Origin: an uncultured Pseudomonadota bacterium
Lineage (GTDB): Bacteria; Pseudomonadota; Gammaproteobacteria; Burkholderiales; SG8-41
Assembly: GCA_946885605.1 (NCBI GenBank)
Contig: CAMPGR010000115.1
Coordinates: forward strand, 1 to 12,392
Length of the DNA stretch: 12,392 nucleotides
Reading direction: 5' to 3'
Both the position numbers and the translations under genes were made by a program. A model generated the notes under the pieces. It worked only from the letters and a program-made list of their open reading frames with translations. It was not told where the DNA came from and ran no database searches. How positions within the stretch are numbered: the stretch's first letter is position 1; the number at the start of each line of letters is the position of its first letter. Positions 7,664-12,392 of this stretch are shown here, one piece after another.

Positions 7664-8806
7664 ATGCTGAAGGCAGCTATCGTAGGACTCGGGAGGTGGG
7701 GGCAGAATCTCGTCAACAACGCGCAGGGCAGCGACCGGATCCGGTTCGTCGCCGGCGTGCTGCGCCACGTCGAGAAGGCACAGGATTACGCCGCGCAGCA
7801 CGGGTTGCGCCTCTATGACGATTACGCGAAGGCGCTCGCCGATCCGGAGATCGAGGCGGTGGTGCTCGCCACCCCGCACAGCGTGCATGCCGAGCAGATC
7901 GTCGCGGCGGCAAAAGCCGGAAAGCACGTTTTCACCGAAAAGCCTTTCACCCTGACGACCGAATCCGCGGTCGAAGCCGTGCGCGCCTGCGCGAAGAACA
8001 AGGTCACGCTCGCGGTCGGTTACAACTGGCGTTTCCAGCCGGCGTTACAGGAGATCCGCCGGATGATCGACGACGGCCGCATGGGGAAGCTCCTGCACAT
8101 CGAAGGCAACTTCTGCGGGCCCAGCGCGTACTTCTACGGCCGCGAGCACTGGCGCCAGAAGCGCGACGAGGGCCCGGCCGGCGGCATGGCGGGGCGCGGC
8201 GTGCACGTCCTCGATGCGATGCTCTATCTCGCGGGCCCGGTTTCATCGGTCCACGCGCAAAGCTTGCGCCTCGCACAGGACTTCGGGCTCGACGACACGA
8301 GCTCGATGCTCTTCAGGTTCAAGAGCGGCGTCACGGGCTACCTCGGCACGGTGATCGCCACACCGGAAACCTGGCGCATGCAGGTGTTCGGCTCGGCTGC
8401 GTGGGTCGAAGTCGGCGATATCGAGCACCTCACCACGTGGTCGATGCGCGTGTGCTACGTGGATCCGAGAAATCCGCGGGCGAAGAACGTGCCCCAGGTG
8501 ATTACGTTCCCGGCGATCAGCACCGAGCGCGCGGAGCTCGAGCACTTTGCCGCGGCCGCTCGCGCGGGCCGGCCGCTCGCTGTCGCCGGCGGCGACGAAG
8601 TGCACGGGGTGACCGTGCTCGAAGCGATCATGGATTCGATCAGGACCAGCACCCCGGTTACGGTTGGCAAGAAAGCAGCGACCGCCGCAAAGAAGGCGGC
8701 AAAGAAAAGCGCCCCGGCGAAAAAACGCGCGGTCAGGAAAACCGCGCCGCGGAAAACGGCGCAACGTCCATCGAAGGCGGCCGCCCGGAAACGAGCTCGG
8801 CGATGA
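7664..8806 (+). CDS. Gfo/Idh/MocA-family oxidoreductase with a histone-H1-like basic C-terminal tail
   Basis: The family comprises NAD(P)-dependent dehydrogenases acting mostly on sugars, inositols and related polyols. An N-terminal Rossmann domain carries GLGRWG at 8-13 and the family motif EKP at 92-94. The C-terminal alpha/beta domain has the H-x-x-D pair His181/Asp184, in place of the usual catalytic histidine region. Normal family sequence ends near residue 334. A 45-residue tail (336-380) follows, with 12 Lys, 8 Arg, many Ala and no acidic residue, resembling histone H1/AlgP-type tails. The final 24 codons overlap the converging FAD-dehydrogenase gene. AGAAGGA (7652-7658) gives a good ribosome-binding site, and the gap from the previous gene is 11 nt, so it is very likely co-transcribed with the bug genes. 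Substrate unknown; a sugar- or carboxylate-related step linked to Bug uptake is a guess. Confidence 0.9.
   Translation: MLKAAIVGLGRWGQNLVNNAQGSDRIRFVAGVLRHVEKAQDYAAQHGLRLYDDYAKALADPEIEAVVLATPHSVHAEQIVAAAKAGKHVFTEKPFTLTTESAVEAVRACAKNKVTLAVGYNWRFQPALQEIRRMIDDGRMGKLLHIEGNFCGPSAYFYGREHWRQKRDEGPAGGMAGRGVHVLDAMLYLAGPVSSVHAQSLRLAQDFGLDDTSSMLFRFKSGVTGYLGTVIATPETWRMQVFGSAAWVEVGDIEHLTTWSMRVCYVDPRNPRAKNVPQVITFPAISTERAELEHFAAAARAGRPLAVAGGDEVHGVTVLEAIMDSIRTSTPVTVGKKAATAAKKAAKKSAPAKKRAVRKTAPRKTAQRPSKAAARKRARR
8669..8806 (+). other. Lys/Arg/Ala-rich low-complexity segment at the end of the MocA protein
   Basis: Residues 336-380 of the oxidoreductase contain repeated KKAA-, KKSA- and RKTA-like units, 20 basic residues of 45 and no Asp or Glu. 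Such tails occur on bacterial H1-like proteins and AlgP and bind DNA, RNA or polyanions; I know of no such role for a MocA dehydrogenase. The last half (from 8732) is read antisense to the end of the FAD-dehydrogenase gene, so its composition is partly imposed by that gene's codons. Confidence 0.8.
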
Positions 8807-9974
8807 TGCGCCCCGTGGGCGCTCCCCCGCACAGACCGACGTGACCGTGGCCGAAGGCGTAATAGACGTTCGCGAATTTCGTCGCCCGCCCGATCACGGG
8901 CATTGAGTCCGGCATCGACGGGCGCCGGCCCATCCACTTCGTCGTATCCGCTGCGCTGAGCCCGGGCAGGATGCGCTGCATGTGCCGCGCGAGGATGTCC
9001 GCGCGCCTGTAGTCCGGCTCGGCATCGATGCCCGCGAATTCGCTCTGGCCCGCGATGCGCAGGCCCATCTCCATGGGTGTCACGAAGAACTTGTGCTCGG
9101 GCATGAAGACCGGCATGGGCAATTCCACGCGCGGATCCGAATACGTGACGTGGTAGCCCCGCTCGGCTTCGAGCGGCACGGGGTCGCCGAGCTTTGCCGT
9201 GAACTCGCTCGAGTGCGCGCCGGCACAGACGACGAGCGTCTCGAGCGGCAGAGGTCCCGCATCGGTCAGGAGCGCGCGCGGGCCATCGGTGACGACCTCG
9301 ATATCGAGGACTTTGCGCTGCAGAAACTTCCCGCCGTCGCGCACGAACTGCGCCGCAAGCGATTTCGTGAGCCGCTCGGGGTTCGCGCAGTACCCCTGCT
9401 CGGGCAAATAGAGACCCACCTCGTAGGCGCCGGCGAGCTGCGGCACTCGCCGCCTCACCTCGTTCCCGTCCAGCTCCTCGATCACGACGCCGCGCTCGCG
9501 CCGCAGCCTCCACGCCGTGGCGTCCCCCTGGTATGCGCGGCGCGTGCTGTACACAACGGTATATCCCGTGCGCCGGATGAGATCGCTCACGCCCGCATGC
9601 TGCACGAGGGGCTGATAGGCATCGAAGGTCTGCTTGAGCAGCGAGCGCAACGCGTCCGCGATGCGCTCCACTTTCCTCGCGCTCGATGCGGCGAGGAAGC
9701 GCATGAGCCACGGGATCGCGCGCGGCAGGTACGACCAGCGCACGGCGAGCGGTCCCAGCGGATCGGCGAGATAGCCGGGGACGTTCCACAGGATGCCAGG
9801 CGTGGCGAGCGGCACGCACGAGCCGGGACTCAGGATGCCGGCATTGCCGAACGAGCAGTACTCGCCGGGCGGGCGCATGTCCACGACGGTGACGTCGTGC
9901 CCATCGCGCCGCAGGTACGAGGCGGTTGCGATGCCGACAATGCCCGCGCCGATGATGGTGATGCGCTTGCTCAT
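8733..9974 (-). CDS. FAD-dependent oxidoreductase, D-amino acid dehydrogenase (DadA) type
   Basis: DadA-type enzymes are membrane-associated flavoproteins that oxidise D-amino acids to 2-oxoacids and ammonia, passing electrons to the respiratory chain. The chosen ATG (9974) places the FAD-binding motif at once: IIGAGIVG at 7-14 with Asp32 at the end of the second strand. FGNAGILSPG at 43-51 is the conserved flavin-loop segment. Near the C terminus are WMGRRPSMPDSMPVIG at 347-362 and FGHGHVGLCGGAPTGR at 374-389, both typical of the DAO fold. The protein has 413 residues, close to E. coli DadA (432). The end SGRPPSMDVAPFSAARF is family-like, so the stop at 8733 is genuine even though it overlaps mocA on the other strand. 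A perfect TATAAT lies 9 nt before the ATG and no Shine-Dalgarno site is seen. Substrates other than D-alanine (for example another D-amino acid or N-methyl amino acid) are possible. Confidence 0.9.
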   Translation of the reverse strand: MSKRITIIGAGIVGIATASYLRRDGHDVTVVDMRPPGEYCSFGNAGILSPGSCVPLATPGILWNVPGYLADPLGPLAVRWSYLPRAIPWLMRFLAASSARKVERIADALRSLLKQTFDAYQPLVQHAGVSDLIRRTGYTVVYSTRRAYQGDATAWRLRRERGVVIEELDGNEVRRRVPQLAGAYEVGLYLPEQGYCANPERLTKSLAAQFVRDGGKFLQRKVLDIEVVTDGPRALLTDAGPLPLETLVVCAGAHSSEFTAKLGDPVPLEAERGYHVTYSDPRVELPMPVFMPEHKFFVTPMEMGLRIAGQSEFAGIDAEPDYRRADILARHMQRILPGLSAADTTKWMGRRPSMPDSMPVIGRATKFANVYYAFGHGHVGLCGGAPTGRIIAELVSGRPPSMDVAPFSAARFS

Positions 9975-9983
9975 GCGGTAGCG

Positions 9984-9989
9984 ATTATA
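9984..9989 (-). promoter_or_regulatory. Perfect -10 box (TATAAT) just before the FAD-dehydrogenase start
   Basis: Read on the minus strand this is TATAAT, ending 9 nt before the ATG, so transcription would begin within about 0-4 nt of the start codon and the message would be nearly leaderless. This fits the missing Shine-Dalgarno site. No -35 match appears 16-18 nt upstream, so an activator may be needed, or the match may be chance in an AT-rich patch. Confidence 0.4.
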
Positions 9990-10123
9990 TCGGTTGCGGC
10001 TAGCGCGCACGGCGTACGCATGACGTCGACCTATTGCGCCGGTGACGCGCTGCCGCCCGCGATGCGATTTTCGATCGAGTGTGAACTAGTGCACCGGAGC
10101 GCTCCCTGAGGCGGGTCTATTCT

Positions 10124-10149
10124 TTGAATCGCTTTCGCCAGCGAATCAA
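10124..10149 (+). promoter_or_regulatory. Inverted repeat upstream of the diguanylate cyclase
   Basis: TTGAATCGC (10124-10132) and GCGAATCAA (10141-10149) pair at 8 of 9 positions around the 8-nt loop TTTCGCCA, 31 nt before the start codon. It could be an operator for a dimeric regulator or a 5'-leader hairpin. It is too far from any U-run to act as a terminator. Function is inference. Confidence 0.4.
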
Positions 10150-10170
10150 CACAAAGAAGTCACCTTTTTC

Positions 10171-10175
10171 AGGAG
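10171..10175 (+). promoter_or_regulatory. Shine-Dalgarno site that fixes the diguanylate cyclase start
   Basis: AGGAG sits 5 nt before the ATG at 10181. This favours 10181 over the in-frame ATG at 10124, which would add 19 residues that are not receiver-like and include the inverted repeat. Confidence 0.85.
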
Positions 10176-10180
10176 CCGCC

Positions 10181-11629
10181 ATGGAAAGCGTTCTCAAGCT
10201 TCTGATCCTTGAGGATGTGCCCGGCGATGCCGATTTGGCAGTTGCCGCGCTCAAGCGGGCGCGCATCACGTGCAAGGCCGTCTGTGCACAAAGTCACAAT
10301 CACTTCCTCGCGCAACTCGACGAATTTCGCCCGGATGCGGTGCTCTCGGGGCTCGCACCTCCCGCTTACGAGGGCGGCTCGCTGCTCGCATTCATGCGCG
10401 CCAACAAGCGTGACGTTCCGCTGATCGTCGTGTCCGACGCGATCGGCGAAGAGCGCGCCGTGGAAGCGATCAAGCAGGGCGCCGCGGATTACGTCTCGCG
10501 ATCGAACCCCGCGCGCCTGCCGGCCGCCTTGACGCGTGCGATAGACGAGGCCGCGAGCCGAAAGAGCGCCGCACGTCTTTCCCGCGTCCAGGCCGTGCGC
10601 GCAGCGATCGCTTCGGCGATCGTCCGCACGCCGGACACGCAGAAGCTCTTCGAGGCGGCTTGCAGTATCGCCACGGAGCAAGGCCGTTTCCGCCTCGCGT
10701 GGGTGGGGCTCGTTGCGCCCGAAGCCTCGGCCCTCACCCCGGTGGCGTGGAGCGGGCACGACGACGGATATCTCCAGAAGGTCGCGCGGCTGCGCGTGCG
10801 CGTGACGCAGGACGAGTGCCGTGGCAAGGGCGACGTGCTGAAGCGCTTCGGGAGCGTCGTCGTGGGCAATATCGGCGAGGAAAAGTCCTTCCTCCTGAGA
10901 GACGAAGCATTGGCGCGCGGCTACCGTTCCATGATCGCCCTGCCGCTCATCGCCCGGCACAGGGTTGCGGCAATATTCAAGATCTACGCCTCGGAGCCCG
11001 AGTTCTTCGGCAGCGAAGAACGGAAAGTGCTGGCCGGAATGGCCGGCGATCTGTCAGCGGCGCTGGATCGACACGCGAGGGAAGAAAGGCTCTCGAGGCT
11101 CGCTTACCATGACCCGCTCACAGGGCTCGCAAACCGCGGGTTGCTCTACGAGCACGTCAAGCAGGAGCTCGCGCGCGCGCACCGTCAGAAGACGATGGTC
11201 GCGGTGGTGTTCGTCGATCTCGACAACTTCAAGGCGGTGAACGACAAGCTGGGGCACAACGCCGGCGACCGCCTGCTGCGGGAAATCAGCAGCCGTATCG
11301 TCTCCTGCACGCGGGAAGGCGACATCGTGGCGCGGCTGGGTGGAGACGAGTTCGTCATGGTGCTGCCCATGCAGACGGACCAGGACGACGTGATCGGAAT
11401 CGTCGATCGGGTCGTCGAGAGTGTGTCGCGCTCAGTCCGTATCGGAAACCGGAAGATGTCGGTGACCTGCAGCATAGGCGTGGCCGTCTACCCGCACGAT
11501 GGCCGTGACTATGCGAGCCTGCTGCGCTGTGCGGATGCCGCCATGTACCGGGCGAAGCCGAATGGCGCCGACACAAGCCGGCTGCGCGAGAAAGTGGTCA
11601 GCATCCGCGCTGCTTCCGGCATGCGCTGA
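10181..11629 (+). CDS. Diguanylate cyclase with pseudo-receiver, GAF and GGDEF domains
   Basis: The enzyme joins two GTP into cyclic di-GMP, the messenger that generally favours attachment over motility. Domains in this 482-residue protein: a response-regulator receiver fold (about 5-125), a GAF sensor domain (about 140-297), a short linker, and GGDEF (about 305-470). The output domain looks complete: DPLTGLANR at 311-319, Asp346 in VDLDNFKAVND, the signature GGDEF at 387-391, and an intact RxxD product-inhibition site (Arg378 to Asp381) five residues before it. The receiver is degenerate. Acidic Glu11-Asp12 and Ser85 are present, but the phospho-acceptor Asp in the usual VLSDYSLP segment is Gly57 (VLSGLAPP), and the conserved Lys is Arg107. 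It therefore cannot be phosphorylated in the normal way. No EAL domain, signal peptide or membrane segment is present. The gene is divergent from the FAD dehydrogenase and has no partner kinase nearby. Confidence 0.94.
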   Translation: MESVLKLLILEDVPGDADLAVAALKRARITCKAVCAQSHNHFLAQLDEFRPDAVLSGLAPPAYEGGSLLAFMRANKRDVPLIVVSDAIGEERAVEAIKQGAADYVSRSNPARLPAALTRAIDEAASRKSAARLSRVQAVRAAIASAIVRTPDTQKLFEAACSIATEQGRFRLAWVGLVAPEASALTPVAWSGHDDGYLQKVARLRVRVTQDECRGKGDVLKRFGSVVVGNIGEEKSFLLRDEALARGYRSMIALPLIARHRVAAIFKIYASEPEFFGSEERKVLAGMAGDLSAALDRHAREERLSRLAYHDPLTGLANRGLLYEHVKQELARAHRQKTMVAVVFVDLDNFKAVNDKLGHNAGDRLLREISSRIVSCTREGDIVARLGGDEFVMVLPMQTDQDDVIGIVDRVVESVSRSVRIGNRKMSVTCSIGVAVYPHDGRDYASLLRCADAAMYRAKPNGADTSRLREKVVSIRAASGMR

Positions 11630-11666
11630 ATCGCCGCTGCGCTCGAATTCGTCCGTCATACGAAGT

Positions 11667-11692
11667 GCGCTAATTTGTGACGTAGCGCGTCA
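11667..11692. terminator. Overlapping hairpins between convergent genes, possible weak terminator
   Basis: GCGCTA (11667-11672) pairs with TAGCGC (11683-11688), and TGACG (11678-11682) pairs with CGTCA (11688-11692). The two stems share bases and exclude each other. They lie between the converging diguanylate cyclase gene and the minus-strand small gene, where a terminator is expected. Neither has a proper U-run (GTTT on the plus side), so intrinsic termination would be weak. Confidence 0.25.
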
Positions 11693-11734
11693 GTTTCGCG
11701 GCGCGCGCAGAACGTTTCCCGGCCATCCGGGCGC

Positions 11735-11956
11735 TCAGGATTGAGAGGCGAGCGCATACACGAAATCCAGATCCTGCTCGAGACCGCCCCACACCGTCTC
11801 CGCTTTTGCGGCTTCGGGGCGTGCAGCGCCCGGATGGCGAAACTGAAATACGTTGCACGCCGGCGCCGCAGCGGACGTATCGGCACCCTCCCCTGTTTCC
11901 TCCTGATCGTCTTGCACCAGCCTGGCCTTCCTGTAGTCGTCGAGGTAGAGAATCAT
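11735..11956 (-). CDS. Small protein of unknown function (73 residues)
   Basis: I do not recognise this family with certainty. The ATG at 11956 is chosen because GGAGG lies only 4 nt upstream; the in-frame ATG 15 nt further up has no such site. The protein starts with ILYLDDYRKARLVQDD, a short strand-like and charged segment. A low-complexity Ala/Glu/Gly/Thr stretch follows (about 19-33), then NVFQFRHPGAARPEAAKAE, and an acidic-aromatic end, WGGLEQDLDFVYAL at 56-69. There is one Cys (34), no signal peptide and no membrane segment. The good ribosome-binding site, the normal codon use and the convergent position support a real gene. It faces the cyclase gene, with 105 bp between them. No function can be stated. 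Confidence 0.65.
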   Translation of the reverse strand: MILYLDDYRKARLVQDDQEETGEGADTSAAAPACNVFQFRHPGAARPEAAKAETVWGGLEQDLDFVYALASQS

Positions 11957-11960
11957 GACG

Positions 11961-11980
11961 CCTCCGGGCATTTCATGCCC
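11961..11980 (-). promoter_or_regulatory. Shine-Dalgarno site with an abutting perfect hairpin, upstream of the 73-residue protein
   Basis: On the minus strand, GGGCAT-GAA-ATGCCC (11980 to 11966) forms a perfect 6-bp stem that ends directly at the Shine-Dalgarno sequence GGAGG (11965-11961), with the ATG 4 nt further on. The stem leaves the site itself unpaired but would crowd the ribosome platform, so it may tune translation. It may also be chance. Confidence 0.45.
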
Positions 11981-12264
11981 TCATCCATGCAGGTTCCATG
12001 CCAGTGGTTTTAGTTGCGCAGTGGCGAGCTTGAATCGTTGCATGCGTTCGTGACTTTTTCCACATCGGGTGCGCTCTGACACGGAGAGCTGCGCCACTAA
12101 GCGCTCGTGGATTGGCCAGCAGCATCCCTTAGTCGGCGCGATCTGCCGACATAGGCTTCCGTGCGCGCTCGCACTGGAGACGCGGAGGGGCAATAAGTGT
12201 CGGAGCGTGCAACTTTCGGTCGCGATCTCGACGTGTCGGGTGAAGAGTATGTAGGTCCCCGCGT
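11981..12264. other. Non-coding stretch before the tRNA gene
   Basis: No convincing gene is seen here. Short open frames on both strands lack ribosome-binding sites and do not look like proteins. The stretch holds a 6-bp perfect stem, GTCGGC/GCCGAC (12132-12137 and 12145-12150, 7-nt loop), without a U-run. It also holds three CATGC words at 11-12 nt spacing near its left end. It should contain the promoter of the 73-residue protein, but no clear -35/-10 pair is visible. A small RNA is possible but unsupported. Confidence 0.5.
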
Positions 12265-12293
12265 TTGAAGCGCCCCGCCCGCGATGCTAAAAT
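12265..12293 (+). promoter_or_regulatory. Sigma70-type promoter of tRNA-Val
   Basis: TTGAAG (12265-12270) and TAAAAT (12288-12293) are separated by exactly 17 bp, close to the consensus, with transcription expected around 12300, about 17 nt before the tRNA. This is the best full promoter in the window. The GC-rich bases CGCCCCG between the -10 box and the start would fit a stringent-type discriminator. Confidence 0.75.
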
Positions 12294-12316
12294 TCGCCCC
12301 GTTCCCCTCCAGAATC

Positions 12317-12391
12317 GGGTGGTTAGCTCAGCGGTAGAGCACTGTCTTCACACGGCAGGGGTCACTGGTTCGAACCCAGTACCACCCACCA
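12317..12391 (+). tRNA. tRNA-Val (anticodon CAC)
   Basis: A complete cloverleaf decoding GUG. The acceptor stem GGGTGGT (12317-12323) pairs with ACCACCC (12381-12387). The D-arm contains the usual AGCTCAGCGGTAGAGC. The anticodon stem CTGTC/GGCAG (one T-G pair) encloses the loop TTCACAC, with anticodon CAC at 12349-12351. The T-loop TTCGAAC is standard. The discriminator is A (12388) and CCA is encoded (12389-12391). A dedicated Val(CAC) gene beside the usual Val(TAC/GAC) species is common in GC-rich betaproteobacteria. The gene is preceded by its own promoter; downstream sequence, and so any further tRNAs or terminator, is outside the window. Confidence 0.97.
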
Positions 12392-12392
12392 A

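Noticed and set aside
8455..9819. Long minus-strand open frame of 454 codons overlapping the FAD dehydrogenase in another frame
   Set aside because: Its translation is Arg/Ala-rich with no recognisable motif, while the overlapping frame gives a complete FAD enzyme. It is a GC-driven shadow frame.
8982..10109. Plus-strand open frame of 375 codons antisense to the FAD dehydrogenase
   Set aside because: The composition (His/Arg/Ala-rich) and lack of any motif fit an antisense shadow in GC-rich DNA. No ribosome-binding site was found.
10118..10152. TATTCT or TTGAAT near 10118-10129 as promoter elements for the diguanylate cyclase
   Set aside because: No partner hexamer lies at 16-18 bp for either one.
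10124..10180. Earlier start for the diguanylate cyclase
   Set aside because: The extra 19 residues do not look like a receiver and have no ribosome-binding site, whereas AGGAG precedes the ATG at 10181.
11974..12002. Three CATGC words spaced 12 and 11 nt, about one helical turn
   Set aside because: Five-base words are too short to exclude chance and the flanking bases differ. Kept only as a note in the intergenic feature.

Overview
This is about 12.4 kb of GC-rich chromosomal DNA, most likely from a betaproteobacterium (Burkholderiales-like). The grounds are two tandem Bug/TctC-type periplasmic binding proteins, a family greatly expanded in that group, high G+C at third codon positions, and a tRNA-Val(CAC) gene with a clear sigma70-type promoter. 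I see no transposase, phage gene, CRISPR array or plasmid function; codon use looks even throughout and the window reads as core or accessory metabolism.

Layout: a short-chain dehydrogenase (SDR) gene runs off the left edge on the minus strand and is broken by an in-frame TAG although recognisable SDR sequence continues past it. Divergent from it is a complete D-2-hydroxyacid dehydrogenase. From 1759 to 8806 lies a compact plus-strand run: an unknown 80-residue protein, a cysteine desulfurase, the NAD(H) pyrophosphatase NudC, a gamma-glutamyltransferase-family hydrolase (start overlapping the nudC stop as ATGA), two Bug-family solute-binding proteins and a Gfo/Idh/MocA oxidoreductase. Gaps are -4 to 38 nt, so part or all may be one transcript. 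The second half (ggt-like, bug, bug, mocA) looks catabolic: a periplasmic receptor pair for carboxylate-type compounds next to an amide-bond hydrolase and an NAD(P)-dependent dehydrogenase.

A FAD-dependent D-amino acid dehydrogenase-type gene converges on mocA, and the two coding regions overlap tail to tail by 74 bp. The overlap lies in a strange lysine/arginine/alanine-rich extension of the MocA protein. Divergent from the FAD enzyme is a three-domain diguanylate cyclase (receiver-GAF-GGDEF) whose output domain looks intact but whose receiver has glycine where the phosphorylated aspartate should be. A minus-strand gene for an unknown 73-residue protein, a roughly 310-bp stretch with no gene, and a tRNA-Val(CAC) gene close the window.

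The items most worth a second look are the histone-H1-like tail of the MocA protein and its antisense overlap, the pseudo-receiver of the cyclase, the non-classical active site of the GGT-family protein, and the interrupted SDR. I found no convincing evidence of a wholly new defence, mobile or RNA system. All family assignments rest on motifs read by eye.
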